A stretch of DNA of 46,248 nt from an uncultured Verrucomicrobiota bacterium (GTDB taxonomy: Bacteria > Verrucomicrobiota > Verrucomicrobiia > Limisphaerales > UBA9464): positions 1-46,248 of the forward strand of contig CAIVQH010000052.1 of assembly GCA_903907995.1 (NCBI GenBank). Direction: 5' to 3'. The position numbers were made by a program, and so were the translations under genes. Shown piece after piece: positions 34,554 through 41,956 of the stretch. Numbering within the stretch: position 1 is the first letter of the stretch; each line of letters begins with the position of its first letter. The notes under the pieces were generated by a model, which was not told the DNA's origin, ran no database searches, and saw nothing but the letters and a program-made list of their open reading frames with translations.

Positions 34554-35387
34554 ATGAAGGTTCGCGAAGGGCTCCCTCTCCCGAAAGTTCCGCCCGCTTT
34601 CACCCTGATCGAGCTGCTGGTCGTGATCGCGATCATTGGCGCGCTCGCGGCCCTGCTTGTGGGTGGGCTGGCCGCCGCGCAGTTCCGGGGCCGCGTGACC
34701 TCGTGCTCCAACAATTTCCGGCAGTGGGGGATCGCCGTGAATCTCTATGCCGCAGAGGATGCGGCCGGCCGCCTGCCCGCCTACGCCATGCGGGTGTCCG
34801 ATTTTAACGGTTATGGCGACCTGCTGCCGTGGATGGTCTCGCGGGAAATGGGCACCAACCTCGGCCGCTATGGTATGACGGTCCCACTCTGGTTCTGTCC
34901 CGCCCGGCCTTTTGAGCTCCAACGGGTTCAGGACAACATGAACGGGATCCGTTCCGGTTGGACGCTGAATACCCTGGAGGATCTGACCAAGTATTGGGAG
35001 TGGGAAACGGGCAAAGGACTGCACGGCCGGCCGAGAAGCTTTGCGGTCATCAACTACAACTGGCTGGTGCCACGCCCCCTCATTGATTCCGGAAATGTCT
35101 ATCCCGACCCCAAGGTGGTCCGCTCCCGGATTCCCGACGGCTGGCCGAGGAAACTTGAAGATCCTTCGGCAGCCGTGCAGCCGATCATGACCGATCAGAC
35201 CTTTGGCGGCTGGAATGCGGACAAGACTGTTTTTGAAGGCTTCGCTGGCGGGCATCAGTTCCCGAAATATTCCATGCGCAACATCAATGTCCTGTTCGTG
35301 GATGGGCATGTGGAAACCCGCAGTGCCGGCAAACTGCAGTGGCAATTTGAGGCGCAGGGCAGCATCCCGATTCAGATCGTGTATTGA
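34554..35387 (+). CDS. Pseudopilin-like protein (type II secretion/prepilin leader), paralogue 1
   Basis: A 277-residue protein with a type IV prepilin leader: residues 16-21 FTLIEL with Glu at +5 and a hydrophobic N-terminal helix (LLVVIAIIGALAALLVGGLAAAQF). The residue before the cleavage site is Ala15, not the usual Gly. The globular part contains NINVLFVDGHVETR, the C-terminal DG motif of the processing-associated H-x9-DG pseudopilins, but the His-to-DG spacing is 15 residues here. No pilus assembly genes are adjacent. It is closely related to the next gene. Confidence 0.88.
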   Translation: MKVREGLPLPKVPPAFTLIELLVVIAIIGALAALLVGGLAAAQFRGRVTSCSNNFRQWGIAVNLYAAEDAAGRLPAYAMRVSDFNGYGDLLPWMVSREMGTNLGRYGMTVPLWFCPARPFELQRVQDNMNGIRSGWTLNTLEDLTKYWEWETGKGLHGRPRSFAVINYNWLVPRPLIDSGNVYPDPKVVRSRIPDGWPRKLEDPSAAVQPIMTDQTFGGWNADKTVFEGFAGGHQFPKYSMRNINVLFVDGHVETRSAGKLQWQFEAQGSIPIQIVY

Positions 35388-35553
35388 AGAGGCCAGGAGA
35401 TTTTCCGATGGGCAAGGCCTTGAGTACTGGCCTGGCCCCATTCGCTCCTCGGGAGCCGATTCCATCCGGGAGGGATTGGCGTTGAAATGGAAGTGATATC
35501 GGGGTCCAGTGCCGGTCGGATCTCCAAGGCGGTATTTTTCATCGAGGTATTTT

Positions 35554-36402
35554 ATGAAGCAGCTCCGCGTCCGAAAACCCTTTGCCGGTTTCACCCTGAT
35601 TGAGCTGGTGGTGGTGATCGCGATCATTGGTGTGCTCGCGGCCCTGCTTGTGGGCGGGCTGGCCACCGCGCAGTTCTGGGGGCGGGTGGCCTCGTGCTCC
35701 AACAATTTCCGGCAGTGGGGCATCGCCGTGAATCTTTACGCCAACGAAGATCCCTTCGGGCGACTGCCGGCCTATGCCATGCGGGTCTCCGAGTTTGGCG
35801 ACTATGGGGATCTGCTGCCGTGGATGATCTCCCGGGAAATGGGCACGAACCTGGGCCGTTACGGCGTGACTGTCCCGCTCTGGTTCTGCCCGGTGCGGCC
35901 TTACGATCTTCAGCGCGTCAAAAACAACATGAACTGGGTCCGGGCCGGTTGGACCCTGGATTCTCTTGAGGATCTGACCAAATATTGGGAATGGGAATCT
36001 GGCCATGGCTCCCCTGGCCAGCCGAGGAATTTTGCGGGCATCCGCTACAACTGGCTGGTGCCGCGCCCACTGACCGACTCGGGCAGCATTTATCCCGATC
36101 CGAAAGTGGTCCATAGCCGAATTCCGGACGGCTGGCCAAGAAAGCTCGAAGATCCCTCCGGGGCCATACAACCAATCCTGACCGACAGCACCTATGGCAC
36201 CTGGAACGAGGACAAGACCGCCTTCCAGAGTTTTGCCAGCGGTCACAGGTTTCCGATGCAAACCACCGCGGACAATATCAGATCCTCCATGCGCAGCATC
36301 AATGTCCTGTTTGTGGATGGGCATGTGGAAACCCGGGGCGTGGGCCAGTTGCAATGGCAGTTCGAAGTGCAAAGCTCCAACCCCATTGCGATTGTGTACT
36401 GA
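35554..36402 (+). CDS. Pseudopilin-like protein, paralogue 2
   Basis: A 282-residue protein; start at 35554 (MKQLRVRKPFAGFTLIEL) after an upstream in-frame codon at 35509 was set aside. The leader has the canonical Gly12 before Phe13 and Glu17 at +5. Long runs are the same as in paralogue 1 (for example SCSNNFRQWGIAVNLY, LLPWM and PDGWPRKLEDPS), so a tandem duplication is clear. The His-to-DG spacing is 23 residues, longer than in paralogue 1 by an insertion (QTTADNIRSS). It probably forms a pseudopilus-like fibre or sorts to the envelope. The pair follows the ABC operon. Confidence 0.88.
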   Translation: MKQLRVRKPFAGFTLIELVVVIAIIGVLAALLVGGLATAQFWGRVASCSNNFRQWGIAVNLYANEDPFGRLPAYAMRVSEFGDYGDLLPWMISREMGTNLGRYGVTVPLWFCPVRPYDLQRVKNNMNWVRAGWTLDSLEDLTKYWEWESGHGSPGQPRNFAGIRYNWLVPRPLTDSGSIYPDPKVVHSRIPDGWPRKLEDPSGAIQPILTDSTYGTWNEDKTAFQSFASGHRFPMQTTADNIRSSMRSINVLFVDGHVETRGVGQLQWQFEVQSSNPIAIVY

Positions 36403-36527
36403 GGTTGGACCGCTCCGCGCGCCCCACTCCCCGTTCCGTGCTCGAATGAGCCCCCCGCATTCCCGCCTTGCTTCACCGTCGCTCGGCCGGGCAAGGTGAG
36501 CCCCGCTTTTCAACGGAAGACAATCCT

Positions 36528-37802
36528 ATGGCTGAACTTATCGGAAACCTTTTGGTCGCCCAGTCCGGTGGCCCCACCGCTGTCATCAACGCCTCGGTTG
36601 CCGGGGTCATCACTGAGGCGGGTCGGCATGACTACATTGAAAACATCTACGGCGGCCTCAACGGCATCTTCGGCATCCTTAACGAGGAGCTGATCGATCT
36701 GAACGACGAGAAGGCCAAGGCGATCGAGGGGCTGAAATACACGCCCGCCGCCGCCCTCGGCACCTGCCGCTACAAGATCAACTTCACCAAGAAGCCCGAG
36801 CAGGCCGCCCGGGACATGGACCGCCTGTTCGAGGTCTTCGCCGCGCACAACATCCGCTACTTCTTCTACGCGGGCGGCAACGATTCGCAGGACACTGCGC
36901 ACAAGATCCACGAGGAGTCCGTGAAACGCGGCTACGAGATGCGTGTGAACGGTGTCCCCAAGACCATCGACAACGACCTGCCGCACACCGACCACTGCCC
37001 GGGCTACGGCTCGGTCGTGAAGTACAACTGCGCCACCGTCATGGAAGTCGGCCTGGATGTCGGCTCGATGGCCACGGACGACGGCTCCTGCTGCATCATC
37101 GAGGTGATGGGCCGCGCCGCCGGCTGGATCGCCGCCGGCACCGTGCTGGCCAAGCAGGGCCACGCGAACAACCCGCCGCACATCATCCTCCTGCCCGAGA
37201 TCGCGCTGGATGAGGAAGCCTTCCTGAACAAGGTCAAGGCCACCGTCGCCGAGCTGAAGTACTGCATCGTTGTCGTGGGCGAGGGCCTGAAGAACGCCGC
37301 CGGCGAGGAAATCGGCGCGGACAAGAGCCGCCTGGATGCCTTCGGTCACCCCGTGCTTTCCGGCGCGGCGGACCGCCTCGCCGAGATCGTGCAGGGCAAG
37401 CTCAACCTCAAGACCCGCACCGTGAAGCTCGGCTACGCCCAGCGCGCCGCCGCCCACTATGCGAGCCAGACCGACGTGGACGAGGCCTATGCCTGTGGCC
37501 AGGTGGCGGTCCGCGCCGCGGTGGACGGCAAGTCCGGCTTCATGCCAAAGATCGTCCGCCTCAGCGACAGCCCCTACAAGTGGACCGTGGAGCTGCACCC
37601 GCTCTCCGAGGTCGCGAACGTCGAGCACTTCATCCCGCGCGACTGGATCAGCGAGGACGGCATGATGCCCACCGAGAAGTTCGTCGCCTACGCCAGCCCG
37701 CTCATCGCCGGCGAAGTGAAGGTGCCGACTGTCAATGGCCTGCCCAACTACGTCGTGCTCGAGAAGAGCCGCGTGGAAAAAGTGCTGCCGGCCCGCGCCT
37801 GA
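36528..37802 (+). CDS. Phosphofructokinase, PPi-dependent type
   Basis: A 424-residue protein; start at 36528 (MAELIGNLLVAQSGGPTAVIN). The catalytic PKTIDND (144-150) has Lys where ATP-dependent enzymes have Gly, and GGNDS (116-120) has Asp after Asn, as in PPi-dependent forms. These two positions are the classic discriminators, so pyrophosphate is the likely phosphoryl donor. It converts fructose 6-phosphate to the 1,6-bisphosphate reversibly. Asn117 in place of the usual Asp is a departure. The gene has its own strong terminator and is flanked by unrelated genes. Confidence 0.93.
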   Translation: MAELIGNLLVAQSGGPTAVINASVAGVITEAGRHDYIENIYGGLNGIFGILNEELIDLNDEKAKAIEGLKYTPAAALGTCRYKINFTKKPEQAARDMDRLFEVFAAHNIRYFFYAGGNDSQDTAHKIHEESVKRGYEMRVNGVPKTIDNDLPHTDHCPGYGSVVKYNCATVMEVGLDVGSMATDDGSCCIIEVMGRAAGWIAAGTVLAKQGHANNPPHIILLPEIALDEEAFLNKVKATVAELKYCIVVVGEGLKNAAGEEIGADKSRLDAFGHPVLSGAADRLAEIVQGKLNLKTRTVKLGYAQRAAAHYASQTDVDEAYACGQVAVRAAVDGKSGFMPKIVRLSDSPYKWTVELHPLSEVANVEHFIPRDWISEDGMMPTEKFVAYASPLIAGEVKVPTVNGLPNYVVLEKSRVEKVLPARA

Positions 37803-37822
37803 GCCTTTCGCGCAACGGAATC

Positions 37823-37858
37823 AGACGCCGGACATCCCTGTCCGGCGTCTTTGTTTTT
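37823..37858 (+). terminator. Intrinsic terminator of the phosphofructokinase gene
   Basis: A 12-bp perfect stem AGACGCCGGACA/TGTCCGGCGTCT with a TCCC loop, followed by TTGTTTTT. It begins 20 bases after the stop. The GCCGGACA core also occurs in the terminator at 18708-18744. Confidence 0.95.
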
Positions 37859-37927
37859 CCGAGCGATTTGAAATAAGGCGGGTCGCTTCCATTGGCAGCG
37901 GCAACCGGGGTCATTAACCTCTCCAGC

Positions 37928-38656
37928 ATGGAATGGCTTACGGACCCCGATGTTTGGATCGGTCTCTTCACCCTCACGGGGCTGGAGATCGTGCTGGGCA
38001 TCGACAACCTGATTTTCATCTCGATCCTCAGCGGCAAGCTGCCGAGGGAGCAGCAGGCCAAGGCGCGCAAGGTCGGCCTCGGGCTGGCGCTGATCACGCG
38101 CATCCTGCTGCTGTGCTCGCTGGCGTGGGTGATGCGGCTGGACCGGCCCTTCTGGCAGTCCTCGCTGTTTGGTCATGCGGTGTCCCTGTCCGTCAAGGAC
38201 ATGATCCTGCTGCTCGGTGGACTCTTCCTCGTGTTCAAGAGCACACGGGAGATCCATGAAAAGATCGAGCACGGCCACCAGAAACCGGCGGACAAAAAGG
38301 TCCTCAGTTTCGGGACTGCCATCGTGCAGATCATGCTGTTCGATGTCGTCTTCTCGCTGGACTCCGTCATCACGGCGGTCGGCATGGCCAACCAGGTCGG
38401 CGTGATGATCGCGGCTATCGTGCTGGCGATGATCGTCATGCTCGTGTTTGTGGAGCGCATTTCCAAGTTTGTGGACCGGCATCCCTCGATCAAGATGCTG
38501 GCGCTGTCCTTCCTGATCCTCATCGGCACCATGCTGATGGCCGAGGGCTGCCACCAGCATGTGCCCAAGGGCTACATCTATTTCGCCATGGCCTATTCGG
38601 CGATCGTGGAGATGCTGAATATCCGCTCGCGCAGCAAGCCGGTGCCGAAGCATTGA
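37928..38656 (+). CDS. TerC-family integral membrane protein
   Basis: A 242-residue protein with seven TM helices, starting at 37928 (MEWLTDPDVWIGLFTLTGLEIVLGIDNLIF). The TerC signature GIDNLIF and FSLDSVITA (acidic residues within TM helices, suited to metal ions) are present. Members export or protect against metal ions such as manganese, and tellurite resistance is historical. It is downstream of the phosphofructokinase terminator and so has its own promoter. A stray upstream start at 37892 adds 12 residues and is not preferred. Confidence 0.95.
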   Translation: MEWLTDPDVWIGLFTLTGLEIVLGIDNLIFISILSGKLPREQQAKARKVGLGLALITRILLLCSLAWVMRLDRPFWQSSLFGHAVSLSVKDMILLLGGLFLVFKSTREIHEKIEHGHQKPADKKVLSFGTAIVQIMLFDVVFSLDSVITAVGMANQVGVMIAAIVLAMIVMLVFVERISKFVDRHPSIKMLALSFLILIGTMLMAEGCHQHVPKGYIYFAMAYSAIVEMLNIRSRSKPVPKH

Positions 38657-38818
38657 CTGGCGGAGTGCAAAAGTCGTGCCTGGCGCTCGGATTCTCCGGA
38701 AAGCTGCTCGTACCCGAAGCGCTTCCGGTTCCTTGCGTTGCGGGTTCCCGCCGGGCGCCAGCCGTGGCTTGGGCAACGCCACCAGAGTTCTTTGCGGCCA
38801 CCGGATTTTTGAACCGTT

Positions 38819-39460
38819 CTAAAGCAGCAACCGTTCGATCTCCCCGTAGTTCCTCTCCACTGCGTCAGCATCACGCAGCTTGTCCGCCGGCAGCGTGTTC
38901 GTGATGGCGATCACACGCATGCTGGCGGCACGGGCGGCGGCGACGCCGGCGGCAGAATCCTCAATCACCACACATTCCTGTGGTGTGACACCGAGCCGCT
39001 TTGCGGCATGCAAAAATATATCCGGGGCGGGCTTGGGGTGGGCGACATCCTGCACGCTGACCACGACGGGGAAATGCCGTTTGAGATCCCGCATGCCCAG
39101 CACGGTCTCGATCACGACGTGGAGGGAGCCGGAGGCCACCGCCAACCGGGTGGTCGGCGAAAGTTTGGCCACCAGTTCCGGGATGCCGGGAAAGATCGGC
39201 TGGGCGGCGCGGATGTTGTCGAGGAAGCGGCTTTGCTTCAGCTCGGTCAGCGCCTCCAGCGTCTGTGTCGGACGATGCTTCGCGATGAAGTCATCCCACA
39301 GGGCACGGTCGGAGCGGCCGATGTAGTCGTGGAAATGGATCCCATGCCGGTCGCCGTAGCCGAGTTCGTGGAAGATCTCGCGGAACGTCTGCTCGTGCCG
39401 CGGTTCGCTGTCCACGATCACGCCGTCCATGTCGAAGATGACTGCCGAATAAGGTCGCAT
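38819..39460 (-). CDS. HAD-superfamily phosphatase/beta-phosphoglucomutase-like protein
   Basis: A 213-residue protein; start at 39460 (MRPYSAVIFDMDGVIVDSEP). Motif I is DMDGV with nucleophile Asp; motif II is the VASGS region; motif III is KPAPDIF with Lys; motif IV is EDSAAG. A small helical cap (residues about 15-80) places it with beta-phosphoglucomutase-like phosphatases. It lies 72 bases downstream of the J-domain gene on the same strand. Substrate unknown. Confidence 0.95.
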   Translation of the reverse strand: MRPYSAVIFDMDGVIVDSEPRHEQTFREIFHELGYGDRHGIHFHDYIGRSDRALWDDFIAKHRPTQTLEALTELKQSRFLDNIRAAQPIFPGIPELVAKLSPTTRLAVASGSLHVVIETVLGMRDLKRHFPVVVSVQDVAHPKPAPDIFLHAAKRLGVTPQECVVIEDSAAGVAAARAASMRVIAITNTLPADKLRDADAVERNYGEIERLLL

Positions 39461-39532
39461 CGAAAGGCGCGGATTGACAGGGGCCGCGCCTCCGGAGGCA
39501 AGCGACAAGTCAGTGTCGCGGCGGCTGCCCCG

Positions 39533-41032
39533 CTAATTCCGCTCCACCACGAAGGAGTCCACGGTAAGTTTGCTCAGGTGCGGCCCGATCCCCGCGAAGC
39601 CCTCGGCCTTGCCGTAGTTTTTCCGGTTTTGATAGCGGATCGCTCCATCCACCGAGATTTTCATCCCGGCCTCCGTCACCTCCCAGACAATGTAGTGCCA
39701 GTCGTTGGCCAGAATCCGCCCCATGCTGGGCAACGGTGTGATCTGGTTCGTGAGCGGATCGTGAACCCGCAGTTCTCCGGGATTGTCCTGCCAGTTGAAG
39801 ATTACCAGGCCCTGCGCGTAGTAGAGCCGGAGGTCCACCGAGTCGGTCTTGGCACGGACGCGGATGGTGAAGGGCGGACGCAGCGGTTCGGCGTATTTCA
39901 GCATCGGAGCGGGGGCCGTGCCGGAAGCCAGGGTCATGCCTTCCGGATCGTTCAGCACCCGCAAGTCATTCACGGGAACCATCGAGGCCAGCAAATTGCC
40001 CGGGAAGGGTGGTGTGGGCTTGAGCGCCAGCAGCTCGCCCGTGGTGGTTGGCTGCCCCTCCAGCTCGACGCTCCGAATGGTGAGCGGGCCATCGCGTGAA
40101 CCGATGGCCGGGTAGGCGTCGAGCCGGGTGTAGTTGCCGACGGATTCATAGCGAATCTGTCCATCCACCACCACCTGCATGGCGTTGGTGGTCACCCGCC
40201 AGACCAGCTCATGCCATTCGCCGTGAGAAAGTGAACCCTGTCCGGGGGCACCCGCGGACAATCCGGTGAGCGGATCATGCACGCGCAGCTCGTCGGCGTT
40301 GGCCGTCCAGTTGAAGACCACGATTCCGAGCGCGTAGTAGAGACGCACATCGCCAGCATCGGTCAGTACCTGCGCCCGCAGCGTGAAGGGCGGACGAATA
40401 GGCTGAGGCGTGCGGAGGTAATCCCGCGTGCCCGGGGCGTCCAGATGGACGCCGTCGGCACCCGAGCTCACCGTGGCGCTGTTCGCCGGAATCATCCGGG
40501 CCAGGATGTTCTTTGGGTTAGCAGGGACGGTGGCGGCAGCCGGTGGCGGCGGTGTCACCGGAGCTGCCGGACGGGGCTTGGTGATGGGCACCTCTGCCAT
40601 CGTCTTGCGCGGGCCGTACCGGTCTGAATCCTTCGAGCTGGGCCAGACGTAATATACCAGGGTGCCTCCAAGCACGGCGACAATCACAAACACGATGGCC
40701 TGCCAGAATCCTCCACGCTCGGATGCCACCGGTTCGGAAGCTGACGGAGTCCGCTCGGGTGCTGTCTTTTCTGGCTCCGGTTCCGTTTCTGAAGCGGTCG
40801 TCTCGTGGTTTTCGGCCGGTGCAGCTTCGATGAAAACGTGGGTCTCCAGATAGTCGTACGCCCAGTTGGCTTCCTTGAGCCGCTCTTGCACCTCGTGCTG
40901 CTGGACCGGGTCGTGGCTGAACTGGTCGGGGTGCCAGGCCTTGACCAGATTGCGGTAAGCCCACTTCACCGTCTCCCGGGAAGACCCCGGCTCGACACCC
41001 AAGATGATCCAACAGCGGTCCAGGTCGCCCAT
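39533..41032 (-). CDS. J-domain / transmembrane / two lectin-fold repeat protein
   Basis: A 499-residue protein. Residues 5-70 form a J domain with the HPD motif (H34-P35-D36) and hydrophobic helix II. A Thr/Pro/Glu-rich linker (about 75-105) leads to one TM (109-130), and a Pro-rich stretch (150-172) follows. Two homologous beta-rich domains come next: 175-336 and 346-499, each with RPPFTxR, LRLYYA, VxFNW, ELRVHDPLT, W-H-IVWxV and VDGxIRY; they resemble concanavalin-like LamG sandwiches. Topology would place the J domain in the cytoplasm and the repeats outside. No DnaK lies nearby. Confidence 0.85.
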   Translation of the reverse strand: MGDLDRCWIILGVEPGSSRETVKWAYRNLVKAWHPDQFSHDPVQQHEVQERLKEANWAYDYLETHVFIEAAPAENHETTASETEPEPEKTAPERTPSASEPVASERGGFWQAIVFVIVAVLGGTLVYYVWPSSKDSDRYGPRKTMAEVPITKPRPAAPVTPPPPAAATVPANPKNILARMIPANSATVSSGADGVHLDAPGTRDYLRTPQPIRPPFTLRAQVLTDAGDVRLYYALGIVVFNWTANADELRVHDPLTGLSAGAPGQGSLSHGEWHELVWRVTTNAMQVVVDGQIRYESVGNYTRLDAYPAIGSRDGPLTIRSVELEGQPTTTGELLALKPTPPFPGNLLASMVPVNDLRVLNDPEGMTLASGTAPAPMLKYAEPLRPPFTIRVRAKTDSVDLRLYYAQGLVIFNWQDNPGELRVHDPLTNQITPLPSMGRILANDWHYIVWEVTEAGMKISVDGAIRYQNRKNYGKAEGFAGIGPHLSKLTVDSFVVERN

Positions 41033-41222
41033 AGCCGGATCACCTTGGCGACGAAATCGTTAACATGGGCTGGCTTGTAGGAAGGTCTGCTGCCGCCGTC
41101 AATGGCGATGACAGATGTTTTCAGACCGCTTTAACAACCGCACCACGATGGCTGGCGCGGTGTTGACGAGTCTCACGCCACCACGGGCAGGGACGCGGGC
41201 CGGCCTCAGGCGCCACAGGGAC

Positions 41223-41252
41223 AAAAAAAGGCCGCACCGAAGTGCGGCCTTT
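41223..41252 (-). terminator. Intrinsic terminator downstream of the PEP-CTERM gene
   Basis: On the minus strand, an 11-bp stem AAAGGCCGCAC/GTGCGGCCTTT closes a TTCG tetraloop and continues into TTTT. It lies just after the PEP-CTERM gene stop and probably ends the transcript that begins with the phosphoesterase fusion. Confidence 0.92.
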
Positions 41253-41269
41253 GTGGAAGCGATGTCGGA

Positions 41270-41908
41270 TTAGCGACGGACGCGGCGCCAGGCGCCGAAG
41301 GCGAGGAGCAGGCCGCCGGAGGCCGCGGCCCAGAAGCCGGGTTCGGGAACCGCCGTCACCGTCACCGGGATGTCGGTGCCGGAGGCCGTGGCGAAGCTGT
41401 GGGAACCACCGTTGATCGTGATTGTGAACAGCGAGTTATCCGAGGCCGTCGTGGGGATGTTGGCCAGGCTGCTGTCGAGGATGCCGAAGGTGAAGACATC
41501 CGGAGTCACGCCGGCGTCGGCGTTGAGGGTGAGCGAGACGTGGAACGTCAGCGTCGAGCCCGGAGTGAACCCCTGATAGAGCTCGTTAAAGGCCGACGTC
41601 TCCGTCAGCTGCACGCCGCTGACCAGGTCGCCGGAGGCGCCGCCGCTCAGGGTGGCACCGCCGGTGGCGGAGCCGCCGAAGTAGAAGAAGCCGCCGATGT
41701 TGGCCGTGTTGTTGGCGTCGGCGCTGCCGCTGCCGTCATTGAGCTGGAAGTCCAGCGAGAAGGGCCCCGAGGCCTGGCCGATCAGGGGGGCCGTGTTGAT
41801 GGTGACGTCGTATTCGCCGGTCGTGGCGCAGGCGAGCGGGGCGAGCAGAAGCGCGCCCGTCGCGGCGACGAGGCCGGTGACCGAGGTGGAACTGAGCATG
41901 TTCTTCAT
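41270..41908 (-). CDS. PEP-CTERM sorting-signal protein
   Basis: A 212-residue secreted protein. A signal peptide (residues 1-29, ending ACA) is followed by a Gly/Ser/Thr-rich beta domain (TGEYDVTINTAPLIGQASGPFSLDFQLND and GFFYFGG). The C-terminus is a classic PEP-CTERM tail: VPEP (about 187-190), a hydrophobic helix, then a WRRVRR basic end. Such proteins are processed by exosortase and exported with exopolysaccharide; no exosortase gene is in the window. It lies 48 bases downstream of the phosphoesterase fusion gene, so cotranscription is likely. Confidence 0.92.
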   Translation of the reverse strand: MKNMLSSTSVTGLVAATGALLLAPLACATTGEYDVTINTAPLIGQASGPFSLDFQLNDGSGSADANNTANIGGFFYFGGSATGGATLSGGASGDLVSGVQLTETSAFNELYQGFTPGSTLTFHVSLTLNADAGVTPDVFTFGILDSSLANIPTTASDNSLFTITINGGSHSFATASGTDIPVTVTAVPEPGFWAAASGGLLLAFGAWRRVRR

Positions 41909-41956
41909 ATTATTTTAGCAAGCTTGGTTGAACTTTCTGTCGTTGGCGGATTGCGC

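Noticed and set aside
36510-37628. Long open frame (about 372 codons) opposite the phosphofructokinase gene
   Set aside because: Composition is rich in Val, Asp, Ala, Leu and Gly with no recognisable motif, and the sense strand encodes a clear enzyme with the expected catalytic residues.
38657-38818. Possible small RNA between TerC and the HAD gene
   Set aside because: Short GC-rich complementary segments exist, but no terminator or promoter could be supported.
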